Positions 26,258-36,494 are shown, counted from the first letter of the stretch. The stretch: 64,000 bases of DNA from an uncultured Prevotellaceae bacterium (GCA_937900485.1 CALCEL010000041.1:37918-101917), one strand, 5' to 3'. The notes: generated by a model from the sequence alone, not told the origin. Program-made: numbers and translations.

Positions 26258-26968
26258 ATGAAAAATAAAATATTACTGTCACTCGTCACATGTATGACAA
26301 TGTTCTTGCTGTCATCATGCTCAGATGAGGAATATACCGACACACGTATCACATATTACCCTGTGTTGACAATCACTGGAGACGAATTCGTTCAGGTTCC
26401 TATAGGTAGCGCATACAACGACGCCGGATGTACAGCTAAGCTCATGGGCGAGGACTACAGCAGTCACGTCGTGGTCGAGGGACTGGAGGACATCGATGTC
26501 AACAAGGCTGGACTCTACTATGTCACTTACTACGCCACAAACCCTGACGGATACACAAGATCCACAACACGCACAGTGGCAGTCTGCGACCCTAACATCA
26601 CTACTGACATCAGCGGCACATACACTGTCCAGAGCGGTTCTTATCGTCTGTACAACGGAAAGCAGACAGCTTACAGCGGATACACAGTGACATTCACTTA
26701 CGCCGCCCCAGGTATCTTCGAGGTATCAGACTGGATGGCTGGATGGTATGACCAGCGCGCCGGCTACGGATCTTCATACGCCATGAAGGGATATGCACAG
26801 CTGTTGGAGGACAACACCATACAGATTCTTTCCGGTGACGTGGCTGGATGGGGCGACTCTTACGAGAGCTTCGAAAACGGAGCGTACGACCCAGATACAA
26901 ATACGCTGACATGGGATGTGACTTACTCGGACTATGGATTTGTTTTCCATGTAATAGCAACAAACTAA
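26258..26968 (+). CDS. Surface lipoprotein with Ig-like domain, possible glycan-binding protein
   Basis: 236 residues. Lipobox LSSC (Cys21) is followed by SDEEYTD. Residues about 30-110 look like an Ig-like/HYR-type domain (VPIGSAYNDAGCTAKL, AGLYYVTYYATNPDG). The second half (GTYTVQSGSYRLYNG to FVFHVIATN) is a separate small beta domain rich in aromatic residues. Proteins of this layout sit next to SusC/SusD in Bacteroides loci and are thought to bind glycan at the surface. The position third in the operon supports that role; the binding specificity is unknown. Confidence 0.75.
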   Translation: MKNKILLSLVTCMTMFLLSSCSDEEYTDTRITYYPVLTITGDEFVQVPIGSAYNDAGCTAKLMGEDYSSHVVVEGLEDIDVNKAGLYYVTYYATNPDGYTRSTTRTVAVCDPNITTDISGTYTVQSGSYRLYNGKQTAYSGYTVTFTYAAPGIFEVSDWMAGWYDQRAGYGSSYAMKGYAQLLEDNTIQILSGDVAGWGDSYESFENGAYDPDTNTLTWDVTYSDYGFVFHVIATN

Positions 26969-26983
26969 TAACAGACAATAATT

Positions 26984-27493
26984 ATGAGAAATATATATTA
27001 TCTATTGATTTCAGCGGCACTCTGTCTAACTTCATGTAGCGTGGAGACAGATGTTGACGCAGGAGGCACAGCAACAGAGGCTGTGGCTGGTAACTGGGAC
27101 GTACAGGTGGATGTCATGCAAGTTGACGAGAGCGGAGACACCATACACTACGGAGACTACTATGGATTCGGCACGTTCACTCTCTACACATTCAACACAG
27201 CAGCTAACAGAGCAGACTCTATCTGGATTGACGACTTCGGTAATTTCTGGAGCGTGAAGGCAAAGGTGGGATGTGACATCTCCAAGAGAACAATCTCAGC
27301 CACTAACGCAACAAACGTAAGGTCAACATCTGAGCCTGAGACGTGCAGCGTGACAGGTAAGATTCTTCCTGGCGCAGGAGTGAACCTCCACGGCAAACCA
27401 ACCGACAGCATCTGTGTAGACTTCGTCTTCAGCTCAGACAGCGAGACAATCTACAGATACTCAGGCACACGCTACTCTGGTTTCTACGAGTAA
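26984..27493 (+). CDS. Small lipoprotein of the putative lipid-binding/hydrolase type
   Basis: 169 residues. Lipobox LTSC (Cys18), then SVETDVDAGGTATEAVAGNW. The remaining sequence is a predicted small beta-barrel with DSIWIDDFGNFWSVKAKV and a closing SETIYRYSGTRYSGF. It resembles the lipoproteins annotated as lipid-binding putative hydrolases that accompany SusCD pairs with an Ig-like partner. It is the last gene of the first part of the locus and is followed by a terminator at 27571. The function is not established for the family. Confidence 0.65.
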   Translation: MRNIYYLLISAALCLTSCSVETDVDAGGTATEAVAGNWDVQVDVMQVDESGDTIHYGDYYGFGTFTLYTFNTAANRADSIWIDDFGNFWSVKAKVGCDISKRTISATNATNVRSTSEPETCSVTGKILPGAGVNLHGKPTDSICVDFVFSSDSETIYRYSGTRYSGFYE

Positions 27494-27570
27494 ACAACAC
27501 GTGACTGTATGAGCGAGAGCACATGCGCAAGCATGTCCTCGACGCTCAACCAAGGACAACGACATAACAG

Positions 27571-27610
27571 ACGGGAAGGATGAGGAGACTCAACCTTCCC
27601 GTTTATTTTC
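27571..27610 (+). terminator. Rho-independent terminator of the SusCD unit
   Basis: ACGGGAAGG (27571-27579) pairs with CCTTCCCGT (27594-27602), 9 bp, followed by TTATTTT. Confidence 0.85.
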
Positions 27611-27759
27611 GTCCTTACACCTATTATAATATATGCACTTACAAGAGTGCGAAGCCCACCAGACAACGTCACTGATACAATTATTTCACGTCAGGATAAA
27701 ACATCAAAATAATATTATCATTTAGCAAAAAAAGTACAGATACGAAGATATATAATACG

Positions 27760-27767
27760 TACATTTG
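27760..27767 (+). promoter_or_regulatory. Bacteroidales -7 promoter element for the enzyme operon
   Basis: TACATTTG followed by C matches TAnnTTTG exactly. No TTTG is seen at the -33 position, as is common for regulated promoters. Confidence 0.6.
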
Positions 27768-27843
27768 CAATGGTGGCGATGCAAGGTCCCTTGACAAGCG
27801 CCACATACTGATAACCTTTCAAACTTAAAACCTTATAACCATT

Positions 27844-29340
27844 ATGAAAAAATACTTATCTCTTATTCTCCTCGCCATGGCAGGACTTAACGTTAACGCA
27901 CTTGAGCTGCCGGACATTATCGGTCAAGACATGATGCTGCAACAGCGAACCAAGGCAAAACTTTGGGGATGGGTCCAACCGAAGTCAGACGTCACGGTAG
28001 AGGTGTCATGGAATAACGTGAGCTATACGGCTAAGGCGGACAATGACGGACGCTGGAACATTTATGTGGACACGCCACAGGCAAGTTATGAGACCCAGAC
28101 CGTGACCATAAAAGGAGACGGTGAGACTGTACGTCTTTCCAACGTGCTGATAGGCGAGGTGTGGTTCTGCTCCGGACAGTCTAACATGGAGATGCCGATG
28201 AAAGGATTTTGGAACTGTCCGGTGGAAGGTGCCGGCGAGGCGATAGCCTCATCTGGGAAATACAAGAAGTCCATACGCTGCGCCACGATAGAGCGTAAGG
28301 GACCGGACGAGCCTCAGAAGAAGGCGTTCGGCAAGTGGAAGACCTGCACGCCAGAGAACGTTACTGAGTTCTCCGCCTGCGGTTATTTCTTCGCCACCAC
28401 ACTGACAGACATCATCGATGTGCCTGTCGGCATCATCAACTGCTCCTGGGGAGGCAGCTGCGTGGAAGGCTGGCTACCAAAAGAGATACTACTCACCTAC
28501 CCAGACAAACTGGTGCCGATGGATGACACGGACTACCATAAAAAGATGGTCATGTACAACGGCATGTTATATCCTCTAGCAGGATACACCATAAAAGGAT
28601 TCCTGTGGAATCAGGGCGAGAGCAACGTCGGCAAGGAGAAGGAATACATAGAACGTTTCAGCACGATGACCAGACTATGGCGAGAGATGTGGAACCAGCC
28701 TAACGACAAGCTGCCGATGTACACCGTGGAGCTGCCTCCATACGACTACGGCAATCCCGACGGAGACTGGGCTGCCAAATTCCGCGAGGCACAGCACCAG
28801 ATAGCGTCACAACTGGACAACAGCGGTTGCGTCTGCACCTCTGACCTCATCTATCCGTATGAGAAAGACCAGATACACGGAGCACAGAAACGACAGATTG
28901 GACAGAGACTGGCGTGGATGGCTGCCACGAGAGACTACGGAGTGAAAGGCATAACAGCTGAGGCGCCTGAGTTCGACTTCATGCGTGTCATGGACGCAGA
29001 CGAGCTGGGCAAGACAATCATCGCGGGCAGCAGCGTGGCTAAAAACAAAAACGATAAGGGCAAGGTGACGTGTCTCTATTTCAAGAACTGCGTTGAGGGC
29101 TTCGACAGACTGACAGACATCGAGGGCTTCGAGGCGTCAGGCGCCGACGGTGTCTACCACAAGGCGGTGGTCTGGGCGGCATCCGACTGGAGGACACAGC
29201 CGCAGGGATGCTTCCTGAAACTTGTATGTCCTGAAGTCAAGGAAGTCAAGAACGTGAGATACTGCTTCAAGAACTTCAAGCCCGGTAAGCTACACGACAC
29301 AAGAGGATTACCTATCGTGCCATTCAGGACAGACAAATAA
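27844..29340 (+). CDS. SGNH-type carbohydrate acetylesterase (sialate O-acetylesterase-like)
   Basis: 498 residues with a signal peptide ending NVNA. The N-terminal region is a small beta domain (residues about 20-95). The SASA/SGNH hydrolase domain follows: GQSNMEMPMKG carries the nucleophilic serine, FLWNQGESN is the conserved block III, and DQIHGAQK supplies the Asp-x2-His of the triad. Such esterases remove O-acetyl groups from sugars. Together with the mannanase next door the likely substrate is acetylated (gluco)mannan, not sialic acid; that is inference from context. It is the first gene of the enzyme operon. Confidence 0.85.
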   Translation: MKKYLSLILLAMAGLNVNALELPDIIGQDMMLQQRTKAKLWGWVQPKSDVTVEVSWNNVSYTAKADNDGRWNIYVDTPQASYETQTVTIKGDGETVRLSNVLIGEVWFCSGQSNMEMPMKGFWNCPVEGAGEAIASSGKYKKSIRCATIERKGPDEPQKKAFGKWKTCTPENVTEFSACGYFFATTLTDIIDVPVGIINCSWGGSCVEGWLPKEILLTYPDKLVPMDDTDYHKKMVMYNGMLYPLAGYTIKGFLWNQGESNVGKEKEYIERFSTMTRLWREMWNQPNDKLPMYTVELPPYDYGNPDGDWAAKFREAQHQIASQLDNSGCVCTSDLIYPYEKDQIHGAQKRQIGQRLAWMAATRDYGVKGITAEAPEFDFMRVMDADELGKTIIAGSSVAKNKNDKGKVTCLYFKNCVEGFDRLTDIEGFEASGADGVYHKAVVWAASDWRTQPQGCFLKLVCPEVKEVKNVRYCFKNFKPGKLHDTRGLPIVPFRTDK

Positions 29341-29397
29341 GAGACACGGCACATACGTGAAGTGGTCTACATAAGAACTCAACCAAACAGGATCAGC

Positions 29398-30777
29398 ATG
29401 AAGAAAATATATCTGTCACTAGCTCTCGCCGTCACCACCCTACTCACCTCCTCGTGCGGCAGCGTGAGAAACGCTGACACACCCTACGTGACGGTTCGAG
29501 ACGGCAAGTTCTACAACGGTGACAAGGAATACCGATATGTCGGAACGAACATGTGGTACGGGGCCATACTCGCCAGCGAAGGCTGCGGAGGCGACAGGCA
29601 AAGACTGGCACTCGAGCTGGACACACTGCGAAGCATCGGAATCGACAACGTACGCGTCTTAGTAGGAGGAGACGGACGAGACAGCATCCCCTCACATATA
29701 GCGCCTAAGCTGCAAACCGCGCCAGGAGTATACAACGACACCCTGCTGTCAGGCCTGGACTATCTCATGGTGGAGTTGGAGAAGCGCGACATGAAAGCCG
29801 TGCTTTACTTCAACAACGCATGGGAGTGGAGCGGCGGCTACGGAGCGTACCTCGACTGGGCAGGCTTCTCCGGCGACGTGATGAAGTCTGACGGCAGCGG
29901 AGAGAAGCGACACTTCGACAGCACCCCTGTCCCGACGATTGACGGGTGGTGGGAATACATGCAGTATGCAGCCAACTTCATCACGAACGACTCAGCGAGA
30001 GCCATGGCGGCCCGACACGTGAGGTCGATTGTGGAGAGGACCAACAGTGTGACAGGCAAGCCGTACTCCGAGTCGCCAGCCATCATGGCGTGGGAAATTG
30101 CCAACGAGCCGCGTTGCTTCATCAACGACTCACTCCACAGACAGAGGTTCGTGGAATGGATTGATGAGCAAAGCACACTCATCAAGTCCATAGACCCAAA
30201 CCATCTGGTAACCACAGGCTCAGAGGGCAAGCACGGATGCGAGGAGGACATCAACTTGTTCAAGGAAATACACACCCTGCCTAACATCGACTATGCGTGC
30301 ATACACATCTGGCCTTACAACTGGGGATGGCTGGGCAAGTACAACCAGAACTACGATGCAGAGAAGGCGGGCAAGGACAGCGACCCGGTGACGACGATGG
30401 TTGGCGCCGCCTGCGACAGCACCCAGGCGTACATCGACGAGGCTTACGAGGTGCTAAGCAAGGAAGGCAAGCCTATCGTGCTCGAGGAGTTCGGCTACCC
30501 GAGAGACAACTTCACCTTCACGCCAGCGTCACCTACAAGCGGCCGTGACGTTTACTACCGCTACGTGTTCAACATCATCAAGGAGTCCGGCAAGATCGCG
30601 GGATGTAACTTCTGGGGATGGGGCGGACTGGCTAACCCACGACACACCATATGGCAGAGGTGGGACGAGTACGTGTGCGACCCGGCACAGGAGGAGCAAG
30701 GTCTGAACTCCGTGTTCGTCAAAGACACGTCGACGATAAACATGATCAAGGAAATGACAAAACAAATCACAAGATAA
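29398..30777 (+). CDS. GH5 endo-beta-1,4-mannanase, lipoprotein
   Basis: 459 residues from ATG 29398. An earlier in-frame start at 29362 would put a hydrophilic stretch before the signal. The lipobox is LTSSC (Cys21). The TIM barrel shows the GH5 signatures: acid/base glutamate in MAWEIANEPRC, HIWPYNWGW, nucleophile in IVLEEFGYPRD, and a C-terminal GCNFWGWGG. This combination is that of GH5 subfamily 7 mannanases, which cut beta-1,4-mannan and glucomannan backbones. As a lipoprotein it probably acts at the cell surface or in the periplasm. The stop is 1 nt before the next start. Confidence 0.92.
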   Translation: MKKIYLSLALAVTTLLTSSCGSVRNADTPYVTVRDGKFYNGDKEYRYVGTNMWYGAILASEGCGGDRQRLALELDTLRSIGIDNVRVLVGGDGRDSIPSHIAPKLQTAPGVYNDTLLSGLDYLMVELEKRDMKAVLYFNNAWEWSGGYGAYLDWAGFSGDVMKSDGSGEKRHFDSTPVPTIDGWWEYMQYAANFITNDSARAMAARHVRSIVERTNSVTGKPYSESPAIMAWEIANEPRCFINDSLHRQRFVEWIDEQSTLIKSIDPNHLVTTGSEGKHGCEEDINLFKEIHTLPNIDYACIHIWPYNWGWLGKYNQNYDAEKAGKDSDPVTTMVGAACDSTQAYIDEAYEVLSKEGKPIVLEEFGYPRDNFTFTPASPTSGRDVYYRYVFNIIKESGKIAGCNFWGWGGLANPRHTIWQRWDEYVCDPAQEEQGLNSVFVKDTSTINMIKEMTKQITR

Positions 30778-30778
30778 T

Positions 30779-32143
30779 ATGAGAAAGACACACGCTTTAT
30801 TCCTGCTGCTCGCAGCGGCAGGCACACTCTTCACTCAGGATGTCACAGGACAGATACGAGGCGAGAACATCACGGTGAACGTCACGCCAGATCACAAGGA
30901 TTGGACCTACAAGACAGGCGAGAAGATTAACTTCAACGTCGACGTGCGTAAGTCCGGCACACTACTCGACAACACTTCGGTCAGCTACGAGATGGGACCG
31001 GAGATGTATCCCGAGCAGCGAAAAGACATGGCACTCAAGAAAGGTGACGCCAAAATCTCCGGCAAGATGTCCACACCGGGCTTCTACACACTCAAGGTGA
31101 CGGCGCATGTGGACGGCAAGGACTACGTGGGCTGGTGCACCACAGCAGTGTCGCCGGAGAAGATCACGCCGACCACCCAGTGTCCTGATGACTTCGACCG
31201 CTTCTGGGAGGACGCCATCAGAGAAGCGAGAAACACTCCGTTGGAGTCACACATGACTTTCCTGCCGGAGAAGAGCACGTCAGAGGTCAACACCTACCAC
31301 ATCAACTTCCAGAATGACAGATGGGGACGAAGGGTGTACGGCATACTCAATGTGCCAGTCAAGCCGGGACGCTACCCTGCCCTGCTCCGCGTGCCGGGCG
31401 CCGGAGCACGTCCGTACAACGGTGACGAATGGTCGTGCAAACAAGGCATGATAGTGTTGGAGATCGGTATACACGGAGTGCCGGTGACCTACGACAGGAC
31501 GTTCTACGACAACCTGTCGTCAGCCGCTCTCGCCGACTACTGGATGAACGGCATACACGACAAGAACCAGAACTACTACAAGCACGTAATCACGGGATGC
31601 GTCAGAGCCATCGACTTCATTCAGTCACTCAGCATAACACCTAACGGACAACTCGTGTCTGTGAACGACACCAAGAACGGAGACCTGTGGAACGGCTCCG
31701 ACCTGGCGGTGACAGGATCGTCACAGGGCGGTTTCCTAACCCTCGCCACGACTGCGCTCGACAAGAGAGTGAGTTGCTACGCAGCTGTTCACGCCGCCAT
31801 GTGTGACTATGAGGCGGCACTGAAGAAGACAGCGTGCGGATGGCCGCACTACTTCTACGACGAGTCGACGAGAACCACCAAGGCAAACGTGGACAAGCGA
31901 CTCGTGGAGCAGCTGAGATACTACGACGGAGTAAACTTTGCGAGACGCATCAAAGTGCCGGGTTACTTCTCATTCGGATACAATGATAACGTAGTTCCAC
32001 CGACAACAGCCTATGCGACATACAACGTGGTGAATGCGGATAAGACCTTGTCTCCATATCCGAAGACAGAGCATTTCTGGTATCAGGAGCAGTGGGACGA
32101 ATGGAATGCGTTCCTGCAGAGACATCTCAATGTGTCAAAATAA
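30779..32143 (+). CDS. CE7-type acetyl esterase (acetyl xylan esterase/cephalosporin deacetylase family)
   Basis: 454 residues with a signal peptide (cleavage near TGQ). After an N-terminal beta domain (residues about 25-130) the alpha/beta-hydrolase AXE1 domain starts at CPDDFDRFWEDAIRE. The nucleophile is in VTGSSQGGFL, the acid in FGYNDNVVPPTTA and the base in KTEHFWYQEQW. CE7 enzymes deacetylate short acetylated oligosaccharides. Its ATG follows the mannanase stop by 1 nt, so the two are probably coupled. A second esterase in one locus suggests a heavily acetylated substrate. Confidence 0.9.
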   Translation: MRKTHALFLLLAAAGTLFTQDVTGQIRGENITVNVTPDHKDWTYKTGEKINFNVDVRKSGTLLDNTSVSYEMGPEMYPEQRKDMALKKGDAKISGKMSTPGFYTLKVTAHVDGKDYVGWCTTAVSPEKITPTTQCPDDFDRFWEDAIREARNTPLESHMTFLPEKSTSEVNTYHINFQNDRWGRRVYGILNVPVKPGRYPALLRVPGAGARPYNGDEWSCKQGMIVLEIGIHGVPVTYDRTFYDNLSSAALADYWMNGIHDKNQNYYKHVITGCVRAIDFIQSLSITPNGQLVSVNDTKNGDLWNGSDLAVTGSSQGGFLTLATTALDKRVSCYAAVHAAMCDYEAALKKTACGWPHYFYDESTRTTKANVDKRLVEQLRYYDGVNFARRIKVPGYFSFGYNDNVVPPTTAYATYNVVNADKTLSPYPKTEHFWYQEQWDEWNAFLQRHLNVSK

Positions 32144-32192
32144 CAATGACATCACGACAATAATAAACATAACAAGCACAACATAATCAACA

Positions 32193-34721
32193 ATGTCAAC
32201 AAACAACATGGACAATCAGCAATACGGATATTTCGATGACGAGAACAGGGAGTACGTAATCACTGAACCCGCCACTCCATTCCCGTGGATTAACTACCTC
32301 GGCAACGAGGACTTCTTCGGACTGATAAGCAACACCGCCGGAGGCTATGACTTCTACAAAGATGCCAAGTTCAGGAGAATAACACGATACAGATACAACA
32401 ACGTGCCGATGGACAACGGAGGACGTTATTTCTACATCAACGACAACGGAGTGATCTGGAACCCTGGCTGGAAACCTTGCAAGACTCCGCTTGACTTCTA
32501 CGAGTGCCGACACGGCATGAGCTACACACGCATCATGGGAGCCAAGAACGGCATCGAGGCGAGCGTGCTGTTCTTCGTGCCTCTTCACAGCTGGGCGGAG
32601 GTGCAGAAAGTCACGCTACGCAACACGACAAAGGAGACTAAGACCATCAAACTGTTCTCCTTCGCTGAGTGGTGTCTGTGGAACGCAGCCACTGACATGG
32701 AGAACTTCCAGAGAAACTGGTCCACCGGCGAGGTGGAGATTGACGGCAGCGTCATATACCACAAGACGGAGTATAAGGAAAGGCGAAACCACTACGCCTA
32801 CTATTCCGTGAACGCTCCGGTACAAGGATACGACACAGACAGGGAGACATTCATAGGATTGTACAACGACTTCTCGGAGCCACAGTGCGTCAAGGACGGT
32901 AAAGCCGCAAACTCGCTGGCACACGGATGGTCACCTGTCGCCTCACACTACCTGGAGGTGGAGCTGAAGGCGGGAGAGAGCAAAGACCTCATATTCATAC
33001 TCGGCTACGTGGAGAACGCGCAGAACGACAAGTTCTGTCAAGATGACATCGTGCGTAAGGCCAAGGGAGAGCTCATCTCATCACAGGACAGCGACGTGAC
33101 CCTCGTCAACAAGAAGAAGGCGAAGGAGACGATTGAGCGGTTCAGCACCGTGGAGGCTGTAGACAAAGCCTACGAGGAGCTCAGAGCCATGTGGGACGGT
33201 CTGCTCAACAAATACACAGTCACTAGCGATGACAGTCGCCTGAACAGAATGGTGAACATCTGGAACCAGTACCAGTGTATGGTGACCTTCAACTTCTCAC
33301 GCTCCGCATCGTTCTTCGAGAGCGGTATCGGACGAGGAATGGGATTCAGAGACTCCAACCAGGACCTCGTGGGATTCGTCCATCAGATACCGTCAAGAGC
33401 CAGGGAACGTATCATCGACATAGCATCAACACAGTTCCCTGACGGTGGCTGCTATCACCAATACCAGCCGCTGACGAAGAGAGGAAACAACGACATCGGA
33501 GGCGGATTCAACGACGACCCGATGTGGCTCATCTTCGGCACCACAGCATACCTGAAAGAGACAGGCGACTTCTCCATCCTCGATGAAATGGTGCCTTGGG
33601 ACAACAAGCCAGGCTCTGAAGTGTCACTCCTCGAGCATCTGCGCATCTCATTCAACCACGTCACCGAGAACCTCGGACCTCATAAGTTACCATTGATAGG
33701 ACGAGCAGACTGGAACGACTGCCTCAACCTCAACTGCTTCTCATGGGACCCTAACGAGAGCTTCCAGACCACCGAGAACAAGACGGAGGGAAGCAAGGCC
33801 GAGTCACTCATGATAGCAGGCCTGTTCGTGGTGTGCGGACGACAATACGCCGAGCTGTGCCGCTTCCTCGCCAAACGTGACGGAGACAAAAGGCACGAGG
33901 ATGAGGCGAAGAGAGCCGAGGGGCACATCAATGACATGATCAACGCCGTGAAACAGCACGGATGGGACGGCGAGTGGTATCTGAGAGCCTATGACTTCTA
34001 CGGCAACAAGATAGGCTCCAAGGATAACGAGGAAGGTAAAATCTTCATTGAGAGCCAGGGATGGTGCACCATGGCAGGCATCGGACTACGTGAAGGCATG
34101 GTGGACCTCGCACTCGACTCAGTGAAAAAATACATGGACTGCGAGCACGGCATCGTACTCAACTGGCCAGCATACACCACGTATCACGTGGAGATGGGTG
34201 AGATCAGCTCATACCCTGCCGGCTATAAGGAGAACGCCGGAATTTTCTGCCATAACAACCCATGGGTGATTATCGGAGAGACCGTGGCGGGAAGAGGTAA
34301 TGACGCATGGGAGCATTACACCAAGATATGTCCGGCGTGGATCAAGGACCAGAAACTGCACAAGGTGGAACCATACGTGTACTCACAGATGGTGGCGGGT
34401 AAGGACGCCGCGAAGCCTGGAGAGGGCAAGAACTCATGGCTCACAGGAACAGCTGCATGGAACTGGTACACGATAACACAATTCATATTGGGTGTCAAGC
34501 CAACATACGAGGGACTGGAGATTGACCCTTGCATACCTGCTGACATGCGCCAATATAAGGTGAGAAGGGTTATCAGAGACTCTGAGTACAACATCTCGAT
34601 ATCTAACCCTGACGGTGCGCAAAAGGGCGTGCGTTCGATCAAGGTGGACGGCAAGGAAATCGACGGTAATGTCATCAGCTACGCTCCGGGCACTCACATG
34701 GTGGACGTCATAATGGGCTAA
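32193..34721 (+). CDS. GH94 cellobiose/cellodextrin phosphorylase-like enzyme
   Basis: 842 residues, no signal peptide, so cytoplasmic. GH94 enzymes split beta-glucosides with phosphate, giving a sugar 1-phosphate and saving ATP. The N-terminal beta-sandwich begins [20 protein letters not shown]. The (alpha/alpha)6 barrel contains [34 protein letters not shown] and the general-acid aspartate in [11 protein letters not shown] (near residue 506). GQ-type phosphate-binding loops follow ([11 protein letters not shown]). Cellobiose phosphorylase is the closest fit by length. Being the last gene of a mannanase locus it suggests that the imported glycan contains Glc-beta-1,4 units, as in glucomannan. 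Confidence 0.9.
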   Translation: MSTNNMDNQQYGYFDDENREYVITEPATPFPWINYLGNEDFFGLISNTAGGYDFYKDAKFRRITRYRYNNVPMDNGGRYFYINDNGVIWNPGWKPCKTPLDFYECRHGMSYTRIMGAKNGIEASVLFFVPLHSWAEVQKVTLRNTTKETKTIKLFSFAEWCLWNAATDMENFQRNWSTGEVEIDGSVIYHKTEYKERRNHYAYYSVNAPVQGYDTDRETFIGLYNDFSEPQCVKDGKAANSLAHGWSPVASHYLEVELKAGESKDLIFILGYVENAQNDKFCQDDIVRKAKGELISSQDSDVTLVNKKKAKETIERFSTVEAVDKAYEELRAMWDGLLNKYTVTSDDSRLNRMVNIWNQYQCMVTFNFSRSASFFESGIGRGMGFRDSNQDLVGFVHQIPSRARERIIDIASTQFPDGGCYHQYQPLTKRGNNDIGGGFNDDPMWLIFGTTAYLKETGDFSILDEMVPWDNKPGSEVSLLEHLRISFNHVTENLGPHKLPLIGRADWNDCLNLNCFSWDPNESFQTTENKTEGSKAESLMIAGLFVVCGRQYAELCRFLAKRDGDKRHEDEAKRAEGHINDMINAVKQHGWDGEWYLRAYDFYGNKIGSKDNEEGKIFIESQGWCTMAGIGLREGMVDLALDSVKKYMDCEHGIVLNWPAYTTYHVEMGEISSYPAGYKENAGIFCHNNPWVIIGETVAGRGNDAWEHYTKICPAWIKDQKLHKVEPYVYSQMVAGKDAAKPGEGKNSWLTGTAAWNWYTITQFILGVKPTYEGLEIDPCIPADMRQYKVRRVIRDSEYNISISNPDGAQKGVRSIKVDGKEIDGNVISYAPGTHMVDVIMG

Positions 34722-34794
34722 GCCGGACGACAGCACCAGCAGAAAACACACAAGAGGAAGGACAAGGCGAAGACGCCCTCCATCCATACATATC

Positions 34795-34838
34795 AACATC
34801 CCGATTCTCAGCAGTGAGAATCGGGATGTTTGTGTTAT
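34795..34838 (+). terminator. Rho-independent terminator of the enzyme operon
   Basis: A 16-bp perfect stem (34795-34810 with 34815-34830) around the loop gcag, followed by TTGTGTT. On the minus strand it could also stop transcription arriving from the right. Confidence 0.9.
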
Positions 34839-34918
34839 GTGCTTTACTGGTCTCCGAACGCCGAGACACACCATGGTTATGATATGTCGTGCACGTGTGT
34901 GACATGATGATGAGACAA

Positions 34919-35245
34919 GGGGAATAATGGACAATTTGCAGCGTGACGAGATTTCCTATGCCTACTTTTTACTAATTTTAGGTTAACTTATTGATAATCT
35001 TATTATAAGGCTTTCAAAAATCTTGTGTCTCTTTTTTTAAATTCTTAGGTTAGGATATAGTCTATACGCAGGTCTGAGGATTTAAAAATCCTAACCTGAA
35101 CTTTTCAACGTCCTAACCTAAGATTTTCAGACACAGAATAAGCCATGAGAAAATTCCAGAAGTCATTTCCTCGTTGCCATGCGTCAACGAAAAAAGAGGA
35201 GTTTCGGACAGCAAAAATTGGGGTTGCGAATAGGAAATCTGGTAA
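34919..35245 (+). repeat. Dispersed 327-bp intergenic element, copy B
   Basis: Second copy of the element at 20552-20879, same strand, about 88% identical by eye over the 3' two thirds. The central stem uses TTAGGTTAGGA (35045-35055) and TCCTAACCTAA (35111-35121): relative to copy A the C-G pair has become T-A on both arms. The termini AGATTTCCTAT (34950-34960 area) and ATAGGAAATCT (35230-35240 area) form an exact 11-bp inverted repeat in this copy. It lies just past the terminator of the glycan locus, so copies A and B bracket that locus as direct repeats. Confidence 0.9.
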
Positions 35246-35408
35246 GTACTCTCTTTATAAATACGGCGACCGCACCGTCGACCACAGAGAATTCAGATAA
35301 TCAAGAGAGTCTAGAAAATCCAGAATTTCCAGAAATCCCACCATCAAAGACAACACACGCCGAGCCTCAACAAGAAACATAAGTACCCGTCTGAGAAGCG
35401 GAAGTGTC

Positions 35409-36494
35409 TCATTCTGTCCTCATGCTGTTGGTAAACGCTATCAACAACGAATAGAGAACGACGTCGACAAAGATAATTAATGACATCTTAACGCCAAACA
35501 CGAATAGTCCGTAGTTAAGGACACAGAAGGAGACGAAGATGGAAAGTATGACATAGAGTGTCTGATGCATGCTAAGCCCTGTTGCCATGATAAGGTGATG
35601 CACGTGGGTCTTATCCGGCTCAAACATGTCTTTTCCACGCATCTTTCGTCCCAATGCAACACGTATGACGTCGAAGCACGGAAGCATGACTAACGAGAAT
35701 GATATCAAGAAGGAGTTCTCACGATACTCGAAGACTTCCCAGTTGGTCATCTGATACTTGATGGACAGGTACGCTATGACATAACCGAGGAAGAGACTCC
35801 CCGAATCGCCCATGAAGATTTTCCTCCCATTTATCTTACCGAAGTAGTTATAGAAGAAGAATCCAAGGACTGCGCCTGCAAGACTGAAGGATATTATGGA
35901 GAACAGAGGAGATCCAAGATTGTTGTACAAGTAACCGAAGGAGCATAATATCAACAAAGACAAACCTGAGGCAAGCCCGTCGATACCATCTATGAGATTC
36001 ATAGCGTTGACGATAAGAAGAATGACGAAAACGGTGATGGGATATGCCACGTATATTGGTATGACATGCAGGCCGAACAGACCATGAAGGTCATTAATCA
36101 TGAGGTTGCAGACCGGAAAGAAAAGGGCCGTAACACTCTGTATGATGAACTTGTGCATAGCCTTCATACCCTTGAGGTCGTCAAGGATTCCTATCAGGTA
36201 TATCATTATTCCACCCGCCGCCATCATTGCAGTAGACAGACTGACAACAAAGTCATTGCTCACCCCACCATATTTGAAGATAAGGGCTGAGACGGTACCT
36301 ACGGCCATAGAAGGCATGAACAATGAGCCACCAAGACGAGGTATGGCGAACTGGTGCACTTTACGCGCCTCCGGCTGGTCATAGAGCCCATTCTTCTTGC
36401 ACATGGCTATCACGAATGGCATGCTGACGACAGCAAACGCCAGACTGACAAGGAAAGCTATTATTATATATATCGTTTGGAAATTCGATGACAT
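35409..36494 (-). CDS. Undecaprenyl-phosphate sugar-1-phosphate transferase (WecA/MraY family)
   Basis: 361 residues, polytopic membrane protein with about 10-11 hydrophobic segments. It moves a sugar 1-phosphate, probably N-acetylhexosamine, from UDP to undecaprenyl phosphate to start surface polysaccharide or O-antigen synthesis. The family motifs are all present: GILDDLKG (catalytic DDxxD-like), AMNLIDGIDGLASG, FMGDSGSLFLGY, and the histidine loop DKTHVHHLIMATG near the end. WecA is favoured over MraY because of the HVHH loop and because no cell-wall gene cluster is nearby. Neighbouring Wzi-like and Wzc-like genes fit polysaccharide export. Confidence 0.92.
   Translation of the reverse strand: MSSNFQTIYIIIAFLVSLAFAVVSMPFVIAMCKKNGLYDQPEARKVHQFAIPRLGGSLFMPSMAVGTVSALIFKYGGVSNDFVVSLSTAMMAAGGIMIYLIGILDDLKGMKAMHKFIIQSVTALFFPVCNLMINDLHGLFGLHVIPIYVAYPITVFVILLIVNAMNLIDGIDGLASGLSLLILCSFGYLYNNLGSPLFSIISFSLAGAVLGFFFYNYFGKINGRKIFMGDSGSLFLGYVIAYLSIKYQMTNWEVFEYRENSFLISFSLVMLPCFDVIRVALGRKMRGKDMFEPDKTHVHHLIMATGLSMHQTLYVILSIFVSFCVLNYGLFVFGVKMSLIIFVDVVLYSLLIAFTNSMRTE

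Larger units (their letters stand above)
27494..27843. other. Intergenic region dividing the locus into two transcription units
   Basis: 350 bp. It holds a terminator (27571-27610) for the SusCD unit and a -7 promoter element (27760-27767) for the enzyme unit. Nothing else was recognised. Confidence 0.65.
34722..35408. other. Intergenic region after the glycan locus
   Basis: About 690 bp between the GH94 gene and the convergent wecA-like gene. It holds a strong terminator (34795-34838) and repeat element copy B (34919-35245). The last 160 bp show nothing. A 67-codon frame running out of the element (35179-35382) is not called. Confidence 0.65.

Noticed and set aside
35179..35382. 67-codon plus-strand frame starting inside repeat copy B
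   Set aside because: The matching frame lacks an ATG in copy A and has a TAA in copy C, and the C-terminal half comes from unique flanking DNA. The conservation is of nucleotides, not of a protein.
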